From positions 12,333,467 to 12,397,466 of the forward strand of contig JALIRH010000001.1 in NCBI GenBank assembly GCA_023055505.1: a stretch of 64,000 bases of DNA. Direction: 5' to 3'. The stretch's first letter is position 1, and every line of letters begins with the position of its first letter. This document shows positions 18,376 to 37,686 of this stretch, piece after piece. Origin of the DNA: Callipepla californica brunnescens (taxonomy: Eukaryota; Chordata; Aves; Galliformes; Odontophoridae). Made by a program: the position numbers and the translations under genes. Under the pieces are notes generated by a model, which was given only the letters and a program-made list of their open reading frames with translations, did no database searches and was not told the origin of the DNA.

Positions 18376-18889
18376 GAAAACACTAATACTGTGGGAAGAC
18401 TAGTTTGTGATCCCTAAGCTCATTCTGAGGAGGAAGTTTTATGAGTTTTTAGGACCTTCCATTTACTAAATTAAACTCTAGGTCACATAAGCCTACTAGA
18501 CCCTGTGGTAACTCTTAAGTTTCTGCCCTCTCTAAATATGACTCTCCCTCCAGCCCTCAGCTGGGAAAACCTGTTGTATACTTATCTGATAGGTCAGAAA
18601 GGCTGTGAGTAGACTTTGGGGAGCACCATAAAATGAAAGGCCTGTTCTTTCCAGTATCTTGTGGTTTAAGTAACCTTAACTTAAGCCCACACATTTCTAC
18701 TGTGTGCAGATAACACTGTAGTGCTGAACACTAATTCTGTTTCAACCAAATGTGGAGAATTTCACCCTAAATTAATTTAAAAGAGGGCAGGACTTCTTCA
18801 TTCATCAAAGAAATCCTAATAATCAAAGTTTTACTCAAGCAGTGAATATAACAGCTCCTTTAGCTGTACTTCTGCTATGGTGTTGCCTT

Positions 18890-18984
18890 GTTGATTTGGA
18901 CAACTCCCTGTGCAACCTACTGTAGGGAACCTGCTTTAGCAGGGGGATTGGACTAAATGATCTCCCTTGTAATTCTGCGATGCT
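18890..18984 (+). mobile_element. CR1 LINE, 3'-end fragment
   Basis: It contains CCTGTGCAACCT, GCTTTAGCAGGGGGATTGGAC and AATGATCTCC, the conserved CR1 3' UTR end, followed by a decayed terminal repeat. It is an old, short, plus-oriented tail in the intergenic spacer. Confidence 0.88.
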
Positions 18985-21900
18985 GGTAAGCCAGACTAGG
19001 GAGATGCATTGGAGAAGTCCACAGCTTGAATCAGAGACACTGACAGTCCAGGATACTTGTTTTTAGGTTTCCAGATGCGTAGGAAGCAGTGCCAGGAGGT
19101 ATAGTTAAGGCAAGAGTATAGCTATCTGAAAAGGACAAGCTAGAACATGCTTATTGGGATAGGCCCAAGCGTAAAGGCTCCTTTCACCTTGAGAAATGTA
19201 AATATGGTGGAGTCGCTTATAGCGTTTCCTTATATCTGAATTAGGGCACCTGAACTGAGTTTGTGAGACATCTGCCTAAATTATGCTTGTGGGTACTCTC
19301 TCAATGTATGTTATAACTACAGCATTAAAAGTTGTATTACATACGTATACATAGTGGTTTAATAACTTTCAGTGATCCTCTTCCTAGGGACTGAGGGGGG
19401 ATATTTATGTTCTCTGAGTGTCACCTGGTCAGAACAGATTAGAACTGCGCAGAGGCAAGTCTATTCCTGAGGTCATCCAGTATGGAAACTTGTGTGTTTA
19501 GGGTGGAGATTGATATGCCATCACTGGTTGAGACCAGAAATACTCGTACAGTGTCGTAACAGATAGTGAAAGTACTTGTATGGTCCTTCTGAGGGTTTGC
19601 CTGGGAAGCAGAATGCAAGTGAAGAGAATCCACAGGCAAGGACAGGGTGTTCAGGTGTCCCTGGGGTCTGCTCAGTTCAAATGATGAAAGGGATTTATCA
19701 AATCACAGTTGAAACATCTAGGTTCAGGAGGTGGTAAATCCATACCATAGTCACAAAGATTAGAGGTGTGAGGTAGTGCTTCCTGAAAAATGATTCAGCG
19801 GGGCCTTCTTCACTCTACGATTATTTGGGGAAGGGCTCCTTTGATATAGTACCGGCCTCCCAGACCAGTGTTTTTAGACCTTCATGATAACAAATGTCAG
19901 TTGTCTGGGTAACTTTACTTTAACTTTGCACACAAATCCTGAGCCAGCCTACATTTGCAATGAAGTTAGCTTAGTTCGCTGAAAGATCTACACATCAGGA
20001 TTGATGAAAGTATTCCTTTCCTTAGTAAGGACTACTGATATGTATTATGGGAAAGAAATAATCTATTTTGGGTATCTAACCCCATTTGTCAATCTAGGTC
20101 TAGGCTACAAGTTGGAACAGTTTCAACTTTCATTTTTGTGTGCTCTGACTATGAGATGTGTCTGTTTTTCTAGGGCTTGTTCAAAGAGCCTTCAAATTGA
20201 TTGACTGACTGCAAGTCTGTTCTTTTCCTTTAGAGCTTCAGGATATATGTAAGAGACAGTCTGCTTGGCAAGAGGTTAATATTTAGGGATATTTGTGACA
20301 GTAAAAATAATTCAAACTTTTATTTCCTTGTTCTCTAGGTTTTGTAGGGGTATCTAGAGGAGAATGCTGGTGTGCTCTTTCTTCAGTTCTGCATCAACTG
20401 TAACGAACCAAATCTTTCTTGTTACAGGAAGCAACTGCATAGCTGTTCCTTAATGTTCTTCACAGCTCACTTAACATAAAGACCAACAGCTGTGTTAGGA
20501 AATGGGTCACCCCCTCCCCACATCAGGCACTTCCATTCAGCCCTATGAGTGAGGTTTGCACCATGATAACTTGGGAGTATGGGGATGCTCATTGGAGATA
20601 AGCTTTGCTGTTCCTACTCTTTGGATAAGATCTTGCTTCATCTGCTGACAGATCATGAGAAGGCTTTCTCAAGGAAACAACTGTTTTCTCTTTTAACCAT
20701 GGATTTTTTAAAAGTACTCTGTAAATCCAAGGGAAAATTGTAAAGAATAAATAGTAAAAAAGCGACACTGTTGGTAACAGTGACTTCACAGTTAAATTAT
20801 GATTTTGGGAGGGATTTTAAAAATAGTTTTATATCTTTTTCCACTAAAGCACTATGTTTAATTCATGTGAAATGAGGTTGTGTGTGAAACTTTAAAATCC
20901 AGGTATGATCTACTGCATTTCTTTAAAAGCTTGGGATGTCCTAAATGCATCAAAATTTTAATGCATCTGCTTGCTTTTATTCATTACTCTCCTCTTTTCT
21001 TTGTTTCTTTGTGTCTTGATACTGTGAAAATGGGTACTTGAAAAATAAATTGATACATAATGCAGGCAAGTGAGAAGCTAAAAACACTAGGTAATTAGGT
21101 ATATCTTACAGCCTTTGTCAATTTAAATATGTGGATGTCACTCACTCCTTATTGCTCTTCTGGCTCTCCGTTTACATATACAGTATCATTTTTTGCTGTG
21201 TAGTTACTGATAATTGCTTTTCCAGAATACCTGAACGTCCTCGGATATTTCCATGGTCAGTGGCAAAATAAAACTGTGGTGGGCCCCAGATACAGGCAAG
21301 AGAGCATATTACTTCCTAAGCACCCTCCCTTTCCAGATCTTTATTATCCTGTCACTTTACTGTCCTCCTACAGACCAATTTCCTCCTTGAATGTCATCCT
21401 TTCCCACAGAGCAAGTGCAGTGCTCTCCCTGCAAAGGCACTCTCTCAGCAGTGAGTGTGTTTCTTCAGTGAGTATATTCAAATCCTCAAAAATCTTGATC
21501 CTCTGTAGACATTTTATGGGAGGCCTGTTGTTCTCGTTAAAAATACCCTGGGATGGTTGATATGGCATCACGTGTATTATTATCTGCCCTCTGCAAAATG
21601 ATCCACAGCGTGTTTTTAGCTGCTTTCACACTACTAAAGAATTCTGATCACATACATGCACTAAAATTTTATCACGGGCATTGGATATCAGTCTTGAGGT
21701 GATCCTGTCGCCTAGGAGATGCATTCAGTCAGTGACTGGATGCGTTCAAAACCTAGCAGAAATATTCTAAATAGTAAAGACAGAGAGGTAGAATTCACGT
21801 TACTGGAAAGAATTCAGTGCCCCAGTTTTCTCTGCTGCTGCTGCAGGCTGGGTAGGAAATAGCGAAGGGCTCTGTTAGTAAATGGGGTGAGGAAGGGAAA

Positions 21901-22134
21901 TGTGGTGGCTGCCCACACAGAGTAGGGCAGCTCTGTGCCGGGCAGCTGTGGCAGAGTGGTCTTTGCGACTCTCTTATGGTTTACATGAGCTCAAATGTAC
22001 TTGCCTGGAACTAGTAGTGGGGAAATTCCTTGCCCTCAGATTCAGTGTTCCTTTAATTTTGTTAGGGGGAAAAAAACAAGTTCCATGAATAAGTTATTGC
22101 AAAACTAGGTTGACCCATTCAAGCATGCAGATGT

Positions 22135-22167
22135 TTTATTTAAGTATTCCTCAAATGTCTATTTATT
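22135..22167 (-). promoter_or_regulatory. KCND2: Paired KCND2 distal poly-A signals
   Basis: Two AATAAA hexamers on the minus strand (TTTATT on plus at 22162-22167 and 22135-22140), 27 bases apart. They lie about 3 kb beyond the KCND2 stop, with no competing gene in this direction before TSPAN12's own end. Confidence 0.45.
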
Positions 22168-24791
22168 CAGCATAACATGTATTATGCTGCCTTCTGAAAT
22201 ACGATATATGACTGTCAAACAAAATTGTCAAAAACAACAACTTCCGTTTCTTTGTATGATACACAGAAATAATTACATTTCATGTACAGTACAGATGCAT
22301 TTTACACAGTCATCAACAGTCATTCACTACCAAAACAGCATTTAAATCACCTAAAACACCAAAAGAATGTGTATTTCCCAAATTCAGAATAACGTAATGA
22401 TTTTGCATGTGACATGTGGAGATATGAGACAAGACTAGAATTCTGCAAATCATACTAAATTATTCCCTAAACTGTCATTTTAAGAATGAAAGTACAGGTT
22501 GGTTCTGGGGTATAACTGTTATGTGAGTGTATTGCTGTAGTGCAGTTGTTTTAGTCCATGCAAAAAAAGGAGAATAAAGAGTTTTTAAGAGACACATGAA
22601 CTGATGGAGTCAATAGGTTTCTTGAGTTGTATGTAATCTGCCCCAAACTGGGCTGGGTAACTGCCTTTTAACATTAGTTAATGGATGTTACTACTCAAGA
22701 AGTACTACATGGCATTAAGCTGTTGTTGCACATTGCCGCTCTAAAGGCAGTTTCATATCAATAGTTGTTTGAGCACGAGGTGGGGACCAAGCCACTTTTT
22801 ATGAGGGTAAATGTAAGTAAAAGCTCAAGGTCCATTCTGCCTCTCTTTTTAACCCCTTTAAAACATAGGTATCCCACCAGCTTCAGCAGATTTACCACAA
22901 TTTTCTAACAGGGTGAAAGAGAGGCGTGCAACACAATGTAGTTGACATCAGAATTACTCAAAGCGAGTGTTCTGTCAGAGGACAATCATTGCTTCTGCTA
23001 TCTGTTACAATCTGAAAGAAATTTAGAAGCTCGGTTTACAGTAAGTTTTTCTGATTTGCACAAGAAGCAAGTCGATAATTGCAAATTAACCAAGCTTCTG
23101 AATAAGTAAACAGTAAGAAAAAAAAGCATAAAGCATTACATTATATGCTCCTTTTAATTGCTATTCAATTCTAATAGGTGACATTGTTATTTTTTGGTGT
23201 ATAGACTGTAGCATGATAGTCCATCATCTACTCTTCAGTCTCTGTTGACAGGTACAGAGAAATATCCATGTGCAGTAAAAAGTGTACTATCAGCAAGTTT
23301 CAGTTTTTAGTGGGTGTTTTCTCCTAATGTAAAATTTAAGGTCAGTAGAATGCTAACAAATACTATATTGAAATATATACTACTCAAACTATTAAATAAC
23401 TGTGTTAATCATTTATTGTAGTGGCCTCTAATGTACCGAGCCTTTTGATTTATATGCATATTTTATTTTGCAGACATGCAATTATTTCTGATCCAGTGTT
23501 CTTGATGTATATATGTATGTACTGATATGCAAATATTCCATGTATATTTGATGTATAGGACGTATGGTAGTTCGTGTACATAGGAAGCATTATGATACAT
23601 CTTCTAATGCACTCTCATGAAGAAAAATGTCATTTTTTATCAGAAAGGTTTCTGCTAACATCAATATCTTCTAAAAGTGAAGCCAAAAAGCCTTAACAAA
23701 GAGAGCCTCCATAGTACCTGTTAGACCTGCCCATTGGCAAATTCCAATTGAAATCGATCACATTTTTATAGCTTTGAGACCCAATCTGTTATTTATCAAT
23801 GTTCTTAGGTAATTAAATATCTTGACACAATATAAATTCTCAGACAAATTTTAGGATACCAGTTTGTAGATAATTGCAATAATAATTTCACCATCATTTT
23901 TATTGGATGTCTTGCAGTTGCTGCAGCCAACTCTCCGGATGCTGCAGAACATCCATTAGAGATAAATGTCAGCTGATCCCCAAACTACCTTTGTTCTAAT
24001 CTCAGTTCAAATAGGAGTGATCCTGCAACAGTACACCAGGACAAGAGGTTTGTTCTGAAAATACAGGATGAAACAAGATGTCTGTGGAACTAAGGACTAT
24101 GCCTGTTCATTTAGTAGCCTTGAAATCCCAAACAGCATGGTAATGTTGGAGCAAACAATGAACTGCCATAGAAATAGGGGACAGCGGACAAAAAGAACAG
24201 TGTCTGAATAGCACATTTGTGGTGCACGGTTTTGCTGTAAGATTATGTAGATATTTGCCATTAGAAGTTTATAGTGTAGATGAAGTTGTGTAAAATATCT
24301 AAAAGAAAAATAAATCCTGATTCCTGATACAATAGGTTTACAATGACTTATTGCAGTTGTAACAGTACCTAGGAAGCAAGATAAAACAATAGTAAATATT
24401 GAACTAACTGAACACCTGTAGTTCACTAATGAGTGTTTGAATAAGAAACACTGCATTTTTCAGAGGGAAGTTATTTGTACAACTACCATGGAACATTAAC
24501 AATCAGCTTGTTGTAAGTGCACAGAAATGCCCCTTTCTACAGTAATATTTTATCATGCCTAATCTGAAAAACAACAAAAGTAAACTGAGATCACAGCTCC
24601 AAATAATTTCAGCATGCATTATGGTTGTATTTCTTTCAGTCAGTACAAACATATTTCATTATGAGCATTTTTTTCTTTCTTTTTTTTTTTATAGTTTCTC
24701 AACAAGTTTGTGGTTTATTAACAGGAGCAAAAAAAAGACATGTTATCAAAATGTTTCTTGTTTTGCATTCAGCACGAACAAAGGTTTCTCT

Positions 24792-24842
24792 ATTTTTTGT
24801 TTTATATGTATTTTTTTCTTTTTTCTTTTTTTTTTTTTTTTC
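24792..24842. repeat. T-rich tract
   Basis: Nearly pure T with a few C, G and A, ending in a run of about 20 T. It lies inside the inferred KCND2 3' UTR, where it is A-rich on the sense strand. The phenylalanine-rich open frames over it are composition artefacts. Confidence 0.85.
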
Positions 24843-25157
24843 TAAAAAGAGCTCTCATGATAAGAAGAAGCATCAATGGGGACATTTCATTGTGCTCTAT
24901 AGTAAGTCAGGACGGTCACAGAAGCTTCCACTGTGTGTCAGTTCTAACAGTATGTAGAAACTCCATTGGTTCCCATGGTGTGACACCAACACCCACAAAT
25001 AGTTGTGGTTCTCCTGAACGTCTCGCTCCGTTGCTGCTGGCACACGCATCAGGGGATGTTGTCTTTGTCAGCTCTCTCATTCCTCGGGACTTGTTTCTCT
25101 CTGCTTGAGCTCGGCTTATAAGTGGTCTTTATTCTAATTTATAAATAATTCCTCATT

Positions 25158-26893
<1,736 letters not shown>

Positions 26894-27141
26894 CTGTTAG
26901 ACAGAGGTGTCCTCTCTACACATCTGATCTGGATGGTGCTGAGTTCCTGTACGCTGCCTTGGCGGCTGCCTGTAAGAGCAGTGTTGGGGATGCGGTACGT
27001 CTTTTTATGTCTTCGTGAGCAGCAAGTGCCAGTGACACCTTGTTGAGACGACAGCGAGGGGCTGTGACTTGGGGGTCTATTGACTGTAGAAACCTCCATG
27101 CAGCTCTCTTCATAGAGCTGTTCATCCACAAACTCATGATT
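26894..27141 (-). CDS. KCND2: KCND2 coding exon, residues 490-571 (cytoplasmic C-terminal region)
   Basis: This exon has 82 codons plus two bases. It begins N-H-E-F-V-D-E-Q and ends E-R-T-P-L-S-N. It is part of the long cytoplasmic C-terminus that binds accessory partners and kinases. The Cys-Cys-Ser-Arg-Arg-His-Lys-Lys cluster and the PKA-type site Ser552 (now in R-Q-G-S) are present. The most divergent stretch from human is immediately before it (T-A-L-T-G-S-R versus N-A-N-V-S-G-S-H). The minus-strand acceptor is GTGCTAG and the donor is AACAG followed by GTACTT. Neighbouring exons fit in frame. Confidence 0.96.
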
Positions 27142-31941
<4,800 letters not shown>

Positions 31942-32389
31942 CTAAAGCTACTAATTAGAACCAGCTGCTTATGAATACCAGTGTCATGATCACTGAAAGG
32001 CTGTATTGCATTTGTCCTCCAGGTGGAGCAAATCACAAATGTCTTCCCATAGAAATGCAAAGAAAAACAGAAGTTTTTATTTGTTTGCAGGCATCAGATA
32101 AGAAAAACAATGATTTAGGAGAGGGGATTAGACAGATCAGCATGTAAGCGACTCCAACTGTTTTTTTTCCTGGTTGTGACTGTGCTTTGTAGGTCAGGAG
32201 CATGGCTTCCATCTCAGCTACTCCAGCAATGTTTCTTCAGAGAGGAAGAAATAACTCAGAAAACCACAGTATCACAACTGCCATAAGCTGGTTTCTCAGA
32301 GATTCATGAGGTTTTGGAATAACAGAATGCAGTGGTTGTTTTTAGTCTCCCATTTTAATTCCTAAATGCTTGCCAAGCCTTTTAAAACC

Positions 32390-32409
32390 TTTTTTTTTTT
32401 TTTTTTTTT
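32390..32409. repeat. Poly-T tract (20 T)
   Basis: A run of 20 T, about 240 bases left of a CR1 fragment and not joined to it. It reads as poly-A on the KCND2 sense strand. Confidence 0.88.
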
Positions 32410-32652
32410 AATGTCTTAACATGTATTTTTATAATCAGACTCAGTAGTCATCATTGCTGATCATAATCTATCCATAATTTGATTTTTCAGAGACAGCGGT
32501 CATCTAATTGCTGATAAAGAGTTGTGGTTTGAGAGTACCCAAGTGAATCTTCTTGTTCACGTAGGTGACTTTCATCCCAGAGGAAGTGTCTTGTTGGATG
32601 CTTTGATTCCACTGATTTGCAGAACGGTTAGAAACCAACATTGCAGAAGAAG

Positions 32653-33255
32653 AGAATCATAGGGAAGGGACCTCTGGAGATCATCTTGTCCAATCCCCTG
32701 CTGAACGTTTCCCAGAATAGGTTACATAGGAAAGCATCCAGGCAGGTTTTGAAAGTTTCCAGAGGATGTTCCTGTCTCCAGGAACCACTGAAAAGAGCCT
32801 AGTGCCACCTACTTGACTCCCTCCCTTTAGATATTCATAAGTGCTGATAAGATCCTTTTCCAACTTTCTCTTCTCCAGGCCCTCATTTCTGTGGCCCTGT
32901 GCTGGACTCTTTCTAAGAGTTCCCTGTCTTTCTTGAACTGAAAAGTCTGGAACTGGACACAGCACTCCAGATGTGGCCTCACCAGGGCAGAGTAGAGGTG
33001 GAGGATCACCTCCCTTGACCTGCTGTCCACACTCTTTTCAGTGTACCCCAGGATACCACTGATCTCCTGGGCCACAAGGGCACACTGCTGGCTTATGGCC
33101 AACATGCTGTCCTCCAGGACGTCCAAATCCTTCTCCACAGAGAATTCCAGCAGGTCAGCCCTTAACCTGTACTGATGTAGGCAGTTATTCTTCCTCAGGT
33201 GAAGGACTCCATGATTTGACCTTCTTGAACCTAACCACGTTCCTCCCCACCCAGT
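32653..33255 (-). mobile_element. CR1 LINE, 5'-truncated fragment with ORF2 C-terminus
   Basis: Its minus-strand translation gives the C-terminal CR1 ORF2 signature in one open frame (D-L-D-V-L-E-D-S, then S-Q-Q-C-A-L-V-A-Q, S-R-S-R-E-V-I-L-H-L-Y-S-A-L-V-R-P-H-L-E, then R-E-L-L-E-R-V-Q-H-R-A-T). It then breaks frame into the 3' UTR and ends in a reversed GAATCATAGGG tail. This part lies after the reverse-transcriptase catalytic core, which is missing. It is a dead copy in the same orientation as KCND2. Confidence 0.93.
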
Positions 33256-34383
33256 GTAGAGGAACGCATAAAGAAAAAAGACTCTTGACAAATATTATGG
33301 AAAATAGAAGCATTTGTGGCAGTTCTAGTATGGTATCCTGCTTCTGTAATTTTTCTGTCTGGTTCTTTTCATGTATAAGAGAGAGTTTGGGCTTATCTTC
33401 CAGCTTAGGTTTCTGATTCTGAAAACATCAGGAATTGAATGGTTGCTGAAGCACAGAAGGAGATGAGTGAAGAATTTGAAAAGCAACGTTTAGTATATCA
33501 AGATGCTTATCAAGATTTCCCTATCTGACCGATCCTACGTTGACATTCCCAGAAAACAAAGAGAACATATTTGTCCCTTCACCTCAGTTTCTTTCGTATT
33601 AAGTGTCAACAAGAAATGATTGAGAAACCTTGAGTGCTTAACATAGTGGGATGAAGCCCAGACGCTGCAGCCACCAGATCATCTCTCTGGTGTGACTAAT
33701 AATTCACTGTGAGGAATGACTCAACACCATGCTTCTTTGCACTCACAGCCTCAAACTCACTGAAGGACTTCTCAACACTGAGCCAAGAAATTCATGACAG
33801 CTAACAGCAAGCATGGCAAGAATGTGGCTCATATGTGCATGTGCTGTGTTCAAGAATATATGAAAAGTTTCTCTTCGCACTGTTCCCCATTAGGAACTTG
33901 AGATGTTTTGGAGATGCTATTGCAGAGTGCAACTTGCAGTAAGTGATTTCAGTCACAAAAATTTTTATGTCTTTTATAAGGAAATTCATTAAATGTTAAG
34001 AACAAACATACTGACATTAATCTTGCTTTTCCCTTTAGCTTGTATGTTCATTTCCTCTTTCAGTGGCTGAAGTGATATATATGGTACTGAATGATTTATT
34101 AAAGAAAAGTAAAAAATACAACAGTTCATGACACTGTCTTAATATATCGATGTAATATGGCAGTTATTCTTTGAATGTGAAGACTTTAAATTGCTTTGCA
34201 AATATGAATTTATTGCATCTTAGAAAGCTTTTGTGAAGCAGGGACTAAGAGCTTACATCTTCCTAGCTGAGACTCATTAAGATGGCCAGAATTTACACCA
34301 TTTACTAAAGTGAAGACAATAAATCTATTACCAAGGAGGCAACCAGATATTGCATGCAGCTTGCCTGATTAAACTTCAGATTA

Positions 34384-34931
34384 TATGAAGGCTGCTCCAA
34401 AAATAATGCCTCCTATTTTATGATGTTGGCCCACAATAGGAGGGGTGGGTGTTGGTGGTATGGCAGTAGAGGCTGAACCTTTCCATCATTACTCCATTAC
34501 ATGTTGTTGTCGTGACAGATGGCAGCAGACATCTGACAAAATGGTGTCTGACGTGGAAATGCCTTTGAAGGAAAGGTGTGGAACCAAATTCCTCCATACA
34601 GAATTACTTGCTCACTGACATTCATTACTGTTTGCTGAACATTTACGGAGGCCAAATGGTGGATGTGAGCACAATGAGGTGGCGGTGGTGGATTTCAGCA
34701 GTGGTGACAGTGACAGCAAGTCACCTCTGCTACTGCAGACTGTTATGAATGCAGCATGTAGGCTTTTTTTCATTGTGACAAAAATGCATGGATAATGAGG
34801 GTGGTTATGTTGAAAAATAGTATTCTATAGCTGACAATTTTCTCTATCAAACAGTGTTATTGTGCTCTTTGTATCTGTTGTGATTTCCATGGTTATAAAC
34901 AGGAAGGATTACTTTTGGAGTTACCTATGTA
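34384..34931. mobile_element. Galluhop-type mariner, internally deleted copy
   Basis: The left end reads AAGGCTGCTCCAAAAATAATG and the right end, inverted, reads AGGTAACTCCAAAAGTAATC, giving imperfect terminal inverted repeats flanked by TA at 34384-34385 and 34930-34931. The text between matches the start of the chicken mariner I know as Galluhop/Mariner1_GG: a 5' region, then a decayed N-terminal transposase segment (L-L-N-V-Y-G-G-Q, D-V-S-T) with stops. It then jumps to a 3' end near 34,740. At about 0.55 kb against roughly 1.2-1.3 kb for a full element, most of the transposase including its DDD catalytic core is missing, so it is non-autonomous. Confidence 0.85.
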
Positions 34932-37686
34932 GAAAATACTCCTTAATCAGATGTGTTTCAAGCATGTTGCAGCAATTTCTTTTCAGTCGTTCTCACTGAT
35001 TCAGATCAGAGCTTGAGCAGTCCAGTGATTCCCCATGTCTCCTCACAAGAAATCATAAAAGGCTCATGTCAGCCACAGGATTTTACAAGCTGTGCACTGG
35101 GGACTGAATTCCCAAAATGGTGTGATAACATGAAGAAAGACTGACTATGGAAGAATTACATTTTTTTTTTAGTCTTCAACAGTCTTTTCTGTCATGTACA
35201 CCAGAAAAGAATTGATAACTGTCCCTTTCAATCACCTCAGTGTCATTTCTGACTCTCCTTTCATGGGAATCTGGCAAAAAGAAAAAAAAAAAAGGGATTA
35301 AATTCTCCTGCAATAGGTTATCTGCTTTGCTGTGAGGTTTTCTGTGTTACCCATTCAGTGAGAAATCTGGATTTTGGTAATTTTTACAGTGTCTAGGGCT
35401 AAAACCATGAGCTAAAACAAAATTCTTTTACTGGGATGAAATTCCACCATTATCTAATCTGAAACTTTTCATTAGAGCTAATGATAAACTTCAGTTCTTA
35501 CAGCATCCCCTGTATTGCCCTGAATACTTTTCAATGCATTGTTTCATTTTTTGTCTTCTAATTTTGTAACTTGAAGGTAGTCCTGACTATGACTGCAATA
35601 ATAGAAATCCTACAAAAGGAAAACACTTTTCTTTGACAACTGTCAGTCCTAGAAAGATAAACACTTATTTGCACAAGGTTTTACATTGTGCTAAATGTAG
35701 TGCCATGGGATATTTACAATATCCGGTTTTAAGCACTCAAGATATCCTCAGCTGTCCAACTGTGTTAAGATATATTTTATCAGAAATACTTTAGGGCACA
35801 GCTCATCACGGTACTGGGAATATTTTTGACAAGAGCTTCTCTTCTGTGCAAGAACCGATATAGCCTACCACTTTAATTTAGTACCTACATAGCTTCTTTT
35901 GTTTCCCTTCTGTTGCTCTTCAGACTATTGAACTGTTTTGTTATCAAAAATTGAAAACATACTTATTTCTTTGATGACCTTGTGCAATTAAAAAGTAAAA
36001 ATTCCTTCACTGACTTTCGTTGGCTCTTATAGCAATGGTCAAAATGATCTGAAGTCTAGTCCCATTGTGTTTAAGTCATTTGTTATTTTGATCTTCTGTT
36101 TTTCTCACTTTCAGTAATTTCTAATAGTTGACTTCAGATTACAGAAAGTAATCTATAGAACATCAGCATGCAGTAGAGATGAAGATGCTGCTTACTTTGT
36201 ACATCAGTGAATATGCAATTTAAAAAGGTTTATATACTTGTTGAGTTGCGCCTTGCTTTCATGCTTGATTCAAACTCAATAAACTTGAGTGCTTTTATGC
36301 TGATTTTCAAAGATCTTAGGTAAGCTATTCCACTGGTTATCTCTATAACTTCACTGAAATTAATACCCTATCTAAGCTAAAATAAATTGCGTTGGTAGCA
36401 TGGTTCCTTACTGCACAACAACAGCTCTAGATTGCAAGGTGCTGTTAAGCAGTTGTAATTTGTCCTAAAACTATTTATATTTATCTAGTATCTAATTATT
36501 TATAACTTCACAGATAAATACATCGTGTGCAACCAGTAAATAATAAAAGATGAGCCGAGACAATCTTCACAAAGTATTTTGCACTGTGAAAGTAGACTAT
36601 TATAATATGAAAGAATCAGGTTGAATTGTATGCTTTAAGTCAGATTTTGGAGCGAACTGTCATGTTTCTGTTTGTGCTTCCATTTGTGTTTCCGTCTGTT
36701 TGTTTCCGTATGGTCCAGTCACAACACATCTGTCATTAAATTTGCCACTTGACGGCACTGATGAGAAATGAAAATAACTTGACCTCCTGCAGTTGACTCT
36801 AGCTGAGAAAAGAAGCATTCTTCAAAATTGTCTCCATTTCTGATAAATCTGCTTGAGGAAAAAACAAAATAAGACTGTAGACAATAATTAGTTATGCACT
36901 GACTGTAAACTACTGTATCTAGGTTAGATTACTTATCTACCTATTGCCAGCAGAAATCTGATTCATAAACATTAATATATGATAGAGGAAAACGTTCTGA
37001 TAAGCACAGAGAGGTTTTTTTTTTCCTTTTCCTTTTTATTTTTTATTTTTGTTTATATTGAGGTTTCATTTACAACAATGTGTTTTCATAATTAGAAGTA
37101 GGATTTTCCTTTAAAACACATTCAAAATGGAATGCTATACTTATAAGTTTCACTTCCGTCTTCTCTCAAGCATCAGTGTGCATGATTATTTTATTTTCTA
37201 ATATTTAAGGACAGTGAAGAATTCAGTAAATGCGTATGTTGGTGGTCACATGGATCTTCAGTAAAACTTCTGTCTCCTGTGATTAGATATCAGCACTTCA
37301 CTGAATTCTCTCTAGTTTCCTTAAAACCCAAATGTTTGGTCATTTGCACAGGGCTATGTGGATTGAATTTATCCATAGTAAAGGCTACCTTGGCTGAATT
37401 TATCTATGAGATATTGATAAAGGAAGCTCCACAATTCCAGTATCCAATTTTCTCAGCTATATGGAAGCCTGTTGTAGTAAACAGGAGGTGCCATCTCTTG
37501 CAAGGGTTTATGCTATGCTTTGTAGAACAGCTCCTTCCAAGCTTGTGTTCCTCAGCCTTATAGAATAGAAACAAGTTTAGTGCCTAAGGAAGCATTTAAT
37601 TTAGTAACTCATGTAGCACTTCCATTGTCTTGAATGAAACAGGAATTTCAAAGTTCAATAATTTAATCTTCGGTGTGAATGTTAAA

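Larger units (their letters stand above)
17026..22114. other. Intergenic spacer between convergent TSPAN12 and KCND2
   Basis: About 5 kb between the two inferred 3' ends. It holds one 0.6-kb minus-oriented CR1 (17760-18375) and one plus-oriented CR1 tail (18890-18984). The rest is unique-looking, without a long open frame or RNA gene I can support. Both limits depend on the inferred poly-A sites. Confidence 0.6.
22115..25157 (-). other. KCND2: KCND2 3' UTR (candidate, about 3.0 kb)
   Basis: This sequence follows the KCND2 stop codon on the minus strand. It is free of recognised transposons and AT-rich, with numerous TATA/ATTTA-like words, as is usual for neuronal-channel 3' UTRs. Its distal limit is inferred from two minus-strand AATAAA signals at 22162-22167 and 22135-22140. 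An AATAAA only 25 bases past the stop (25128-25133) could allow a very short form. The T-rich stretch at 24792-24842 is A-rich in the transcript. The extent is unproven from sequence alone. Confidence 0.45.

Noticed and set aside
24555..25108. Three overlapping plus-strand frames rich in Phe
   Set aside because: They arise from the T-rich tract at 24792-24842 and lie opposite the KCND2 3' UTR. They are composition artefacts.
32681..33291. 154- and 94-codon minus frames as possible genes
   Set aside because: Their text is the CR1 ORF2 C-terminus and 3' UTR. This is a dead LINE fragment.
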